The notes under the pieces: generated by a model
Seen by the model: the letters and a program-made list of their open reading frames with translations, nothing else
Told to the model about the DNA's origin: nothing
Databases searched by the model: none
In this document: one piece after another, positions 1 through 5,655 of the stretch
How the letters are laid out: each line of letters opens with the position of its first letter
Numbering within the stretch: position 1 is the first letter of the stretch
Assembly: GCA_003476475.1 (NCBI GenBank)
Contig: DMUD01000119.1
Coordinates: 1 to 6,163, forward strand
Origin: Cytophagales bacterium
GTDB lineage: Bacteria > Bacteroidota > Bacteroidia > Cytophagales > UBA9547
Length of the DNA: 6,163 bases
Direction of reading: 5' to 3'
Made by a program: the position numbers and the translations under genes

Positions 1-252
1 GCCAAATACATTGCAGCGGTTCAAACGGATGTGAACCGCCGTCAATTGTCAGTCATCAGTTGTCAGTCATCTGTTGTTAGCCCACCGTCTTCATTCACCA
101 TTTTAATAGGGCCGGAAGGCGACTTTACCGATGAGGAAGTAACCGAGGCGGTAAACAATGGTTATGTAAGGGTAAGTTTGGGACAAAATATTCTTCGAAC
201 CGAAACTGCCGCTATTTATTCGCTGGTCTGTTTCAACAGCATTGGAATGTGA
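1..252 (+). CDS. rsmE: 16S rRNA (uracil-1498-N3)-methyltransferase RsmE, C-terminal part
   Basis: This is the last 83 codons of a gene whose start lies upstream of the window; the frame is open from base 1. RsmE methylates N3 of U1498 in 16S rRNA using S-adenosylmethionine. The sequence shows the two hallmark segments of the SPOUT-class trefoil knot that binds SAM: IGPEGDFTDEEV at about residues 36-47 of the fragment, and LGQNILRTETAA at about 60-71, followed by a short C-terminal helix. The linker before IGPEGDF is unusual: residues QLSVISCQSSVVS are encoded by a 14-base tandem repeat, making the linker several residues longer than I would expect from the family. The knot motifs downstream are intact and in frame, so the protein is probably functional. 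Identification is firm from the motifs; only the N-terminal PUA-like domain cannot be seen. Confidence 0.93.
   Translation, partial: AKYIAAVQTDVNRRQLSVISCQSSVVSPPSSFTILIGPEGDFTDEEVTEAVNNGYVRVSLGQNILRTETAAIYSLVCFNSIGM
46..80 (+). repeat. 14-base tandem repeat inside rsmE
   Basis: Two adjacent copies, TTGTCAGTCATCAG (46-59) and TTGTCAGTCATCTG (60-73), differ at one base, and a partial third copy, TTGTTAG, follows (74-80). The repeat lies within the rsmE frame and encodes part of the linker before the SAM-binding knot. Simple TCAGT/TGTCAG-type repeats are, to my recollection, common as dispersed intergenic elements in several bacterial groups; here one sits in a coding region without breaking it. 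Confidence 0.75.
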
Positions 253-272
253 GGGCTACCATTGTACATTTG
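242..272 (+). promoter_or_regulatory. Bacteroidota-type promoter of the DUF4159 gene
   Basis: TACATTTG (265-272) matches the Bacteroidota -7 consensus TAnnTTTG exactly. A TTG (242-244) stands 20 bases upstream, the expected place for the -33 element, and lies inside the final codons of rsmE. The predicted transcription start is about at the ATG at 277, so the mRNA would have little or no leader. This promoter argues for a separate transcript rather than simple read-through from rsmE. Confidence 0.65.
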
Positions 273-276
273 TAGT

Positions 277-936
277 ATGCACTTTGCCAAAAACACAATT
301 CTTGTTTTCCTATTCCTTTCTGCTTTGTCGGTTTCGGCACAAAAGTTGAAAATCGCCAAGTTGAAATATGGCGGTGGGGGCGATTGGTATGCCAACAAGT
401 CTTCCCTTCCAAACCTCATTCGTTTTTGCAACCACCAATTGAAAACAAATTTGAATGCCGAAGAAGAAGTGGTGGAAGCGGGAAGCCCTGAGATTTTTTC
501 CTATCCCTTTGTGCACATGACAGGCCACGGCAATGTGGTGTTCAGCAGTGCCGAAGCCCAAAACCTACGCAAATACCTTATGTCGGGTGGCTTTTTGCAC
601 ATCGACGACAACTACGGGCTCGACAAGTTTCTTCGTCCCGAACTGAAAAAAGTATTTCCAGAGCTCAGTCTCGTGGAAGTCCCTTTCGACCACCCCATTT
701 ACCACCAAAAATATACTTTCCCCAAAGGATTGCCCAAAGTACACGAGCACGACAACAAGCCGGCCCAAGGATTTGGGCTATTTTGGGAAGGCAGGTTGGT
801 GTGTTTTTACACGTATGAATGCGATTTGGGCAATGGCTGGGAAGACCAAGCCGTGTACAATGACCCCGAAGAAATACGCCAAAAAGCACTTCAAATGGGC
901 GCAAACATCATTACCTACGCTTTTACAAAAGACTAA
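277..936 (+). CDS. Exported DUF4159 domain protein
   Basis: The product is 219 residues. It begins with a signal peptide (hydrophobic stretch about 7-17, likely cleavage after SVSA at residue 21, giving mature QKLKIAK), so it is exported to the periplasm or outer surface. The rest resembles DUF4159, a family of small secreted proteins in Bacteroidota and a C-terminal domain in larger proteins elsewhere. Conserved-looking blocks are LKYGGGGDWY (about 29-38), FVHMTGHGNVVFS (78-90), LRKYLMSGGFLHIDDNYG (97-114), FDHPIYH (137-143) and YTYECDLGNGWED (178-190). The fold is generally considered similar to class I glutamine amidotransferases, but no catalytic triad is evident, and no biochemical role is known to me. 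I chose ATG 277 over an in-frame TTG at 262 because the -7 box (265-272) lies between them and because 277 gives a clean signal peptide. The gene starts 24 bases after rsmE ends. Confidence 0.85.
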   Translation: MHFAKNTILVFLFLSALSVSAQKLKIAKLKYGGGGDWYANKSSLPNLIRFCNHQLKTNLNAEEEVVEAGSPEIFSYPFVHMTGHGNVVFSSAEAQNLRKYLMSGGFLHIDDNYGLDKFLRPELKKVFPELSLVEVPFDHPIYHQKYTFPKGLPKVHEHDNKPAQGFGLFWEGRLVCFYTYECDLGNGWEDQAVYNDPEEIRQKALQMGANIITYAFTKD

Positions 937-1015
937 GCAGGCAATTTTACAGCAAAATATTTTTATGTATTTGTTGAAAAGCCTAGGCCAATCCTGAATT
1001 GTATCATCAAATTAC

Positions 1016-1023
1016 TATTTTCG
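1016..1023 (+). promoter_or_regulatory. Possible -7 element of fabI
   Basis: TATTTTCG, 24 bases before the fabI ATG, fits TAnnTTTG with one mismatch (TTCG for TTTG). No well-placed TTG occurs about 20 bases upstream; the nearest, at 999-1001, is only 14 bases away. The 111-base gap after the DUF4159 gene has room for a promoter, and no terminator is visible in it, so read-through from upstream is also possible. Confidence 0.35.
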
Positions 1024-1047
1024 CATAGAAATTTTAAGCACGAAACT

Positions 1048-1869
1048 ATGTCATACGGTTTATTGAAAGGAAAAAGAGGAATCATTTTCGGGGCATTGGA
1101 CGAAAATTCCATTGCGTGGAAAGTGGCCATGAAGTGTCACGAAGAGGGCGCAAAGTTCACCCTCACCAATGCTCCCATTGCCTTGCGCATGGGCGAAATC
1201 AACAAATTGGCTAGCCATTGTGGGGCAGAGGTTATACCGGCCGACGCTACTTCTGTGGAAGAGTTGGAAAAATTGGTTGCCCGTTCTACAGAAGTGCTGG
1301 GTGGCAAAATCGATTTCATCCTTCATTCAATAGGCATGAGCCCCAATGTGCGCAAAAATAGGCCCTACGAAGATTTGAACTACGATTTTTATCAGAAAAC
1401 GCTCGACATCTCGGCACTTTCTTTTCATAAAGTAATGCACGTGGCCTACAAAAACGATGCTATGAACGAGTACGGTTCTATTGTGGCCCTAACCTACATT
1501 GCGGCACAGCGCATTTTCCCCGACTATACCGACATGGCCGACGCCAAATCGACTTTGGAATCTATCGCCCGTGGTTTTGGCTATCGATTTGCCAAAAAAG
1601 CCAAAGTGCGTGTGAACACCATTTCACAGTCGCCTACAGTGACCACCGCTGGCAAGGGCATTGCCGGTTTCAACGCCTTCATCGATTTTGCCGAAAAGCT
1701 CTCACCATTGGGCAATGCTACGGGCGAAGATTGCGCGAACTACTGCGTGTCGCTTTTTTCTGATTTCACCCGCAAGGTCACAATGCAAAACCTCTACCAC
1801 GACGGCGGTTTTTCCAGCACAGGCTTTACCGAAGACCTGATGCGAAAACTGGAAGAAGGAAATAGCTAA
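1048..1869 (+). CDS. fabI: Enoyl-[acyl-carrier-protein] reductase (NADH), FabI type
   Basis: FabI performs the last reduction of each type II fatty acid elongation cycle in the cytoplasm, converting trans-2-enoyl-ACP to acyl-ACP with NADH. The 273-residue length is close to the usual FabI (about 260). The protein is a short-chain dehydrogenase-like Rossmann fold. Visible signatures are the dinucleotide-binding GALDENSIAWKVA (15-27), the HSIGMSP loop (93-99) that corresponds to the region where triclosan-resistance changes occur in E. coli FabI (Gly93 equals Gly96 here), and the FabI active-site set Tyr150, Tyr160 and Lys167, in the YxxxxxxxxxYxxxxxxK spacing of E. coli Tyr146/Tyr156/Lys163. 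The segment TISQSPTVTTAGKGI (191-205) is the substrate-binding loop in its Bacteroidota form. No residue expected for activity is missing. It appears to be transcribed alone or with the upstream DUF4159 gene and is closed by a terminator. Confidence 0.96.
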   Translation: MSYGLLKGKRGIIFGALDENSIAWKVAMKCHEEGAKFTLTNAPIALRMGEINKLASHCGAEVIPADATSVEELEKLVARSTEVLGGKIDFILHSIGMSPNVRKNRPYEDLNYDFYQKTLDISALSFHKVMHVAYKNDAMNEYGSIVALTYIAAQRIFPDYTDMADAKSTLESIARGFGYRFAKKAKVRVNTISQSPTVTTAGKGIAGFNAFIDFAEKLSPLGNATGEDCANYCVSLFSDFTRKVTMQNLYHDGGFSSTGFTEDLMRKLEEGNS

Positions 1870-1871
1870 AT

Positions 1872-1898
1872 AAAAAGCCCCGAGTTCGGGGCTTTTTT
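1872..1898 (+). terminator. Rho-independent terminator of fabI
   Basis: The perfect stem AAAAAGCCCCG (1872-1882) pairs with CGGGGCTTTTT (1887-1897) around the loop AGTT and runs into six T residues (1893-1898). It starts three bases after the fabI stop codon. Confidence 0.92.
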
Positions 1899-2149
1899 GT
1901 TTCACCCAATCATCTAGAACTTGTTTAAACTAGAATATTAAACACTGTTTTTGTCAGAGGGGGATTAACAATCGAGTTGCTTTTACATGCTCACCTTTTT
2001 GCAGTATTTGTCAGAATCAAATTTGGCGTACGACTGGACAACTAACTTCTTCGGCAAAAAAGAAAGTAATTGGCAAATGATGGGCTGCCCTGATAATTTT
2101 CAAGTTACATCTTTGTGATTGTTGTCGTGAGCCCTCGCAATACCACAAA

Positions 2150-2190
2150 AATAGGACGAGATTGAAAAACCTCGTCCTATTGTACTTTTT
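2150..2190. terminator. Orphan hairpin, possible bidirectional terminator
   Basis: AATAGGACGAG (2150-2160) and CTCGTCCTATT (2171-2181) form a perfect 11-base-pair stem with a 10-base loop. On the plus strand it is followed by GTAC and five T residues (2186-2190); on the minus strand the stem's end runs directly into a T-rich stretch (complement of the A run at 2147-2151). It could stop transcripts from either side. fabI already has its own terminator 250 bases upstream, so which transcript this one serves is unclear. Confidence 0.5.
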
Positions 2191-2336
2191 AATAAATGAC
2201 TATCTCAGAAATTATTTCAAACGGATCTCAGTGAAAAATACTAACGTTTTGGCAGTATATTAATTGATCGAAAAACCAAATTTCAGCACCCAAGAAAGAA
2301 AATAATCGGCTTTTTTAACAATTTAGTAACATAAAG

Positions 2337-2354
2337 GTATTACTTTCGTAATAC
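2337..2354. promoter_or_regulatory. Palindrome overlapping a candidate -7 element
   Basis: GTATTAC (2337-2343) and GTAATAC (2348-2354) are perfect inverted repeats separated by TTTC. They enclose TACTTTCG (2341-2348), which resembles the -7 element TAnnTTTG with one mismatch and lies 24 bases before the ATG at 2373, the same spacing as the candidate element before fabI. No TTG is seen at the expected -33 position. The palindrome could be a repressor site or chance. Confidence 0.35.
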
Positions 2355-2372
2355 AATCTAAATGTTAAAGCC

Positions 2373-2969
2373 ATGAAACTACGAGTATTAGTTGCTAGCA
2401 TGACAATTATCTGCTGCACATTTGCCACAGCACAAATAGTGCTTCATAAAAAACTTGTTCAGTTTACTCAAAGTCTACCGCAAGAATTTCAGTCAATTTC
2501 TTCCGAACGTAAAGCCGAACTGATGAGCTTGGTCGACAGGGTTATTACACAAAGAAATTTGAATGGTAGTGTCGCTTTGGTGTTCTCTTCAAGCGATAAT
2601 GCAACAGCTAGCCAAATGGCGCAAGCTTGGATGCAAGTGGCCATCGAGCATCATGGCCTGCATAATATGATGGTATCATCGTACGGAACTACTGAAAAAG
2701 CCATTGACAAAGCCACTGTCAAAAGCTTGAAAAATGCTGGTTTCAAAGTGCAGAGCAATGCTACATTTAGCCCTAAACCACGTTATTTGGTAAGCTATTC
2801 TTGGAACAGCAACCCTATGCTCATGTTCTCCAAAAAGTCGGATAATTTCCAGATTCCTACCTCCAATGTGGTCACTTTTGCAGTAGATGAAAATTTGGAA
2901 ATTAATAGCGATGAAATGTGTAAAAAAGTTGCAGGGGAAATGTTCTTTGTAGCCGAAAAAATTCAATAA
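2373..2969 (+). CDS. Exported catalytically dead arsenate reductase / LMW tyrosine phosphatase-like protein
   Basis: The 198-residue product starts with a signal peptide (hydrophobic 4-19, likely cleavage after ATA at 20, mature QIVLHKK). The remainder resembles, by eye, the Bacteroidota arsenate reductase / low-molecular-weight protein tyrosine phosphatase family, which is normally cytoplasmic. Matching blocks are ISSERKAEL (42-50), SQMAQAWMQVA (80-90), the YGTTEKA turn (104-110, family YSGGTEAT), VKSLKNAGFKV (116-126), FSKKSDN (152-158, family FSKKYDN) and AGEMFFV (187-193). The active-site loop of the family (FICTHNSRRSQM) aligns without a gap to FSSSDNATASQM (71-82): the catalytic Cys is Ser73 and the CX5R Arg is Ala79. 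Between FSKKSDN and AGEMFFV about 40 residues, including the acid-loop DPK, are absent. Phosphatase or reductase activity is therefore unlikely. The frame is intact. It stands as a single gene with its own terminator. A binding or structural role outside the cytoplasm is inference. Confidence 0.72.
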   Translation: MKLRVLVASMTIICCTFATAQIVLHKKLVQFTQSLPQEFQSISSERKAELMSLVDRVITQRNLNGSVALVFSSSDNATASQMAQAWMQVAIEHHGLHNMMVSSYGTTEKAIDKATVKSLKNAGFKVQSNATFSPKPRYLVSYSWNSNPMLMFSKKSDNFQIPTSNVVTFAVDENLEINSDEMCKKVAGEMFFVAEKIQ

Positions 2970-2996
2970 AGTAACATGCTTTCACTTCAACCTTAA

Positions 2997-3016
2997 TTTT
3001 AAAGTTAACTTTAAAA
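2997..3016. repeat. Perfect 20-base palindrome
   Basis: TTTTAAAGTTAACTTTAAAA reads the same on both strands. It lies 27 bases after the stop codon of the exported protein, and its last four bases are the first A residues of the terminator stem that follows, so the two structures would compete. It contains only two G:C pairs. It might be a protein-binding site or a by-product of A/T-rich sequence. Confidence 0.45.
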
Positions 3017-3055
3017 AAGAAAAGGGAGTAATTTGATTACTCCCTTTTCTTTTTT
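3013..3055. terminator. Strong bidirectional terminator between convergent genes
   Basis: A perfect 19-base-pair stem, 3013-3031 with 3037-3055, has the core AAAAGGGAGTAA / TTACTCCCTTTT and a 5-base loop. The A run on one side and the T run on the other give both strands a hairpin followed by six T residues. It lies between the plus-strand gene ending at 2969 and the minus-strand fadN ending at 3099 and can serve both. Confidence 0.93.
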
Positions 3056-3098
3056 ACTAAATCTTAGTATTAAGTTATTTAGGAAATAAACGCTAACG

Positions 3099-5501
3099 TC
3101 AATTTCTAAGAGGTTTGCCAGTTTCGAGCATGTGCTTGATCCGTTCCAAAGTTTTTTTGTGGCCACATAGCGAAAGAAAAGCTTCTCGTTCTAAATCGAG
3201 CAGGTATTGTTCGGAAACTAGGGTGGGAGAAGAAAGGTCTCCCCCGCACATCACATAGCCAAGTTTTTCGGAAATCAGTTTATCATGTTCCGAAATGTAT
3301 TTTCCGGCTTGCATAGAAGCTGCCCCAATGTATACAATACCAAGGCCTTGTTTGCCCAGTACTTTTATATCTTTCCGCATTTGCGGTTTGGTGTAGCCGG
3401 CTTCGGCCATGGCCAAGACTGCCTTTTTGGCTTCGGCTATTTGGTGGTTTTTGTTTACTACTACCAAGTCACCATTTCGGTAAAAACCCAAATCGAAGGC
3501 TTCGTGTGCCGAAGTGGAAACTTTGGCTTGCCCAATTGTCAGAAAACGGTTTCGTAGCGTGTTCAGCATTACGTCCCCTTCCTCGAATGAGTCTGACATG
3601 CGCAGCGTCATTTCTTTAGTGCCGCCACCTGCCGGAATTAACCCTACGCCAAATTCTACCAAGCCAGTGTAGGTTTCGGCGGCCGCCACCACTTTATCGG
3701 CATGCAGCGACAGTTCGCAGCCCCCACCCAAGGTAAGGCCATGAGGAGCCACCACAACAGGTATGGAGGAATATCGAGCCCGCATCATGGTGTTTTGGAA
3801 AGTACTTATCATGGTGTTTATTTCATCCCATTCTTGTTCTATGGCATACATGAGCAAGATAGCAAGATTGGCGCCCACCGAAAAATTGGTGCCTTGGTTG
3901 CCAATAACCAAGCCTTTATACTCTTTTTCGGCTAGTTCTATGGCCATGTTCAGGCCTGCAATGACCCCCCCGCCCAACGTGTTCATTTTGCTATGGAACT
4001 CGCAATTCAAAATTCCGTCGCCTAGGTCAAGTACGCTGCAATCGGCATTTCCCCATACTACTTTACTTGGTTTTATGTCCTCAAGAATAATGAAAGCATC
4101 GCGACCGGGTATGGTTTTGTAGGTTTTGCTTGGTATGTCATAATATTGGCGCTGGCCTTTCTCGTTTTTGTAAAAAGATTCATGTCCGCAGTCAAGCATT
4201 TCTTGCACCCAATCAGCTGTTTTTTTACCCGACTTTTCGACGAGTGCTAATGCGTTTTTTGCGCCAATAGCATCCCACATTTCAAAAGGTCCCAATTCCC
4301 AACCAAAGCCAGCGCACATGGCGGCATCAATACGATACAACTCGTCGGCTATTTCCGGGATTCGGTTCGAAACATAAGCAAATAGGCTGCCAAAAGTGTG
4401 GCGATAAAACTCTCCTGCCTTATCTTGTCCTGTGGCCAATATTTTATAGCGTTTTTTAAGATCGTCAACGTTTTTGGTCATTTCCAAGGTGGCAAATTTG
4501 GCTTTTGCCTGTGGCTTGTATTCCAAGGTGTTCAAGTCGAGCGACAAAATGGCCGTTTCGCCTTTATCGTTTTTTGTTTTCTTGTAAAAACCTTGGCCGG
4601 TTTTGTCGCCAAGCCATTTGTTTTCACTCATTTTTTTCAAAAAATCGGGCAAAACAAAGGTCTCTTTGCTTTCGTCGTTTTGGAGGGCTGCATGCAGGTT
4701 GTTAGCCACATTTATTAAAGTGTCCAATCCTACTACATCGCCCGTACGAAAAGCTGCCGATTTGGGTCTGCCAATCACAGGCCCAGTCAGTTTGTCCACT
4801 TCTTCCACGCTTAAATCAAGTTTCTGGATAGCGTGTAGTATTTCCATAATGGAATAAATACCTACTCTATTGGCAATAAAGGCGGGTGTGTCTTTGCATA
4901 AAACAGTCTCTTTGCCCAAATACAATTCGCCATAATGAGTCAGAAAACTCACTAAATCAGGATTGGTATCGGGGGCTGGAATGATTTCCAGCAGTTTCAA
5001 ATAGCGGGGCGGATTGAAAAAATGAGTGCCGCAGAAATTTTTCCGAAAGTCCTCGCTTCTGTCTTCGGTCAACCATTTCATGGGAATGCCCGAGGTGTTA
5101 CTGGTGACGATAGTGCCCGATTTTCTATAATTTTCTACTTGTTCGTATAGGTTTTTTTTAATGGATAGATTTTCAACCACCACCTCAATTATCCAATCAA
5201 CTTTTGAAATTTCTTTCAAGTCGTCGGTGAAATTGCCAGTTTTTATGCGGTTTTGGAATGATTTTTTGTAGAGCGGAGCAGGGTTTGAATTGACAGCGGC
5301 AGTCAGCGCATCGTTTACAATGCGGTTTCGCACTTGGGGACTTTCTACCGTAAGTCCTTTAGAGGTTTCCTGTGCATTGGGTTCTTTTGGCACTATGTCC
5401 AGCAAAAGGACTTCTACCCCAATATTGGCAAAATGGCAAGCGATACGCGACCCCATAACGCCCGAACCCAAAACGGCTACTTTATTGATGTTCTTTTTCA
5501 T
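3099..5501 (-). CDS. fadN: 3-hydroxyacyl-CoA dehydrogenase / enoyl-CoA hydratase fusion, FadN type
   Basis: The 800-residue cytoplasmic enzyme carries two consecutive steps of fatty acid beta-oxidation: hydration of trans-2-enoyl-CoA and NAD-dependent oxidation of 3-hydroxyacyl-CoA. Order is dehydrogenase first, hydratase second, as in Bacillus FadN (about 790 residues) and opposite to E. coli FadB/FadJ. The NAD site is VAVLGSGVMGSRIA (8-21). Dehydrogenase active-site residues are Ser137 in SNTSGI, His160 in GTHFFNPPRYLKLLEI, Glu172, and Asn211 in AFIANRVG. A second dehydrogenase-type helical domain lies around 365-440 (FGWELGPFEMWDAIG, 399-413). The crotonase part (about 485-690) has SVGANLAIL (541-549) at the oxyanion hole and both catalytic glutamates, Glu596 in LGGGCEL and Glu616 in LVEFGVGLIPAGGGT. 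The C terminus, REAFLSLCG...GKPLRN, is typical of FadN. The thiolase and acyl-CoA dehydrogenase genes that commonly accompany it are not adjacent: the gene is alone, convergent with its downstream neighbour and divergent from the gene at 5656. Confidence 0.95.
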   Translation of the reverse strand: MKKNINKVAVLGSGVMGSRIACHFANIGVEVLLLDIVPKEPNAQETSKGLTVESPQVRNRIVNDALTAAVNSNPAPLYKKSFQNRIKTGNFTDDLKEISKVDWIIEVVVENLSIKKNLYEQVENYRKSGTIVTSNTSGIPMKWLTEDRSEDFRKNFCGTHFFNPPRYLKLLEIIPAPDTNPDLVSFLTHYGELYLGKETVLCKDTPAFIANRVGIYSIMEILHAIQKLDLSVEEVDKLTGPVIGRPKSAAFRTGDVVGLDTLINVANNLHAALQNDESKETFVLPDFLKKMSENKWLGDKTGQGFYKKTKNDKGETAILSLDLNTLEYKPQAKAKFATLEMTKNVDDLKKRYKILATGQDKAGEFYRHTFGSLFAYVSNRIPEIADELYRIDAAMCAGFGWELGPFEMWDAIGAKNALALVEKSGKKTADWVQEMLDCGHESFYKNEKGQRQYYDIPSKTYKTIPGRDAFIILEDIKPSKVVWGNADCSVLDLGDGILNCEFHSKMNTLGGGVIAGLNMAIELAEKEYKGLVIGNQGTNFSVGANLAILLMYAIEQEWDEINTMISTFQNTMMRARYSSIPVVVAPHGLTLGGGCELSLHADKVVAAAETYTGLVEFGVGLIPAGGGTKEMTLRMSDSFEEGDVMLNTLRNRFLTIGQAKVSTSAHEAFDLGFYRNGDLVVVNKNHQIAEAKKAVLAMAEAGYTKPQMRKDIKVLGKQGLGIVYIGAASMQAGKYISEHDKLISEKLGYVMCGGDLSSPTLVSEQYLLDLEREAFLSLCGHKKTLERIKHMLETGKPLRN

Positions 5502-5541
5502 AATCTGGAAAACTTCACATAGTGTGTTTAACGCAAGGTTA

Positions 5542-5550
5542 CGAAATATA
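5542..5550 (-). promoter_or_regulatory. Possible -7 element of fadN
   Basis: Read on the minus strand, TATATTTCG lies 40 bases before the fadN ATG and approximates TAnnTTTG. No TTG is seen at the expected distance upstream. There is no Shine-Dalgarno sequence before the ATG. Confidence 0.35.
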
Positions 5551-5631
5551 GTTGGCAGTTTGAACCATATATAGGCGAAAAATGAAAGACCATTTTTTGC
5601 AAGGACAAGAATAATTAAAGCCTTTTTTTGA

Positions 5632-5639
5632 TAGATTTG
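5632..5639 (+). promoter_or_regulatory. -7 element of the small membrane protein gene
   Basis: TAGATTTG matches TAnnTTTG exactly and lies 16 bases before the ATG at 5656. A TTG at the expected -33 position is absent (the nearest upstream, 5597-5599, is 32 bases away). The predicted 5' leader is about 10 bases. Confidence 0.5.
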
Positions 5640-5655
5640 TTTGTAAAGGCAAAAT

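Larger units (their letters stand above)
1901..2372. other. Long intergenic region without a convincing gene
   Basis: About 470 bases separate fabI from the next gene. It holds one strong hairpin (2150-2181) and a short palindrome next to the downstream start codon (2337-2354). An open frame of 43 codons (1987-2118, beginning MLTFLQYL) ends shortly before the hairpin but has no ribosome-binding site, good promoter or recognisable similarity. ATCTCAG occurs twice (2202-2208 and 2225-2231). I saw no tRNA, no rRNA and no known riboswitch pattern. The region may encode a small RNA or a decayed gene, but the sequence alone supports neither. Confidence 0.6.

Noticed and set aside
262..276. TTG start giving five extra residues on the DUF4159 protein
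   Set aside because: It overlaps the -7 promoter element, and the ATG at 277 gives a better signal peptide.
1913..1934. TCTAG...CTAGA inverted repeat after fabI
   Set aside because: Only five base pairs in A/T-rich sequence with a 12-base spacer; expected by chance.
2018..2025. CAAATTTG as a possible -7 element
   Set aside because: It mismatches TAnnTTTG at the first base, and the nearest upstream TTG (1999-2001) is only 16 bases away, short of the usual spacing.
1987..2118. 43-codon open frame in the intergenic region
   Set aside because: No ribosome-binding site, no good promoter, no similarity recognised; a frame this short is expected by chance. Kept only as a candidate explanation for the orphan terminator.
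2202..2231. Two copies of ATCTCAG
   Set aside because: A single pair of 7-base matches without regular spacing or further copies; not enough for a repeat array or operator.
2373..2969. Reading the exported protein as a working arsenate reductase or as a lipoprotein
   Set aside because: Catalytic Cys and Arg are missing from the aligned loop, and the Cys pair in the signal peptide (TIICC) does not form a good lipobox; the ATA|Q cleavage site fits signal peptidase I.
4398..4857. Several long plus-strand open frames opposite fadN
   Set aside because: They are shadows of the fadN coding sequence, with compositions unlike real proteins and no start signals.
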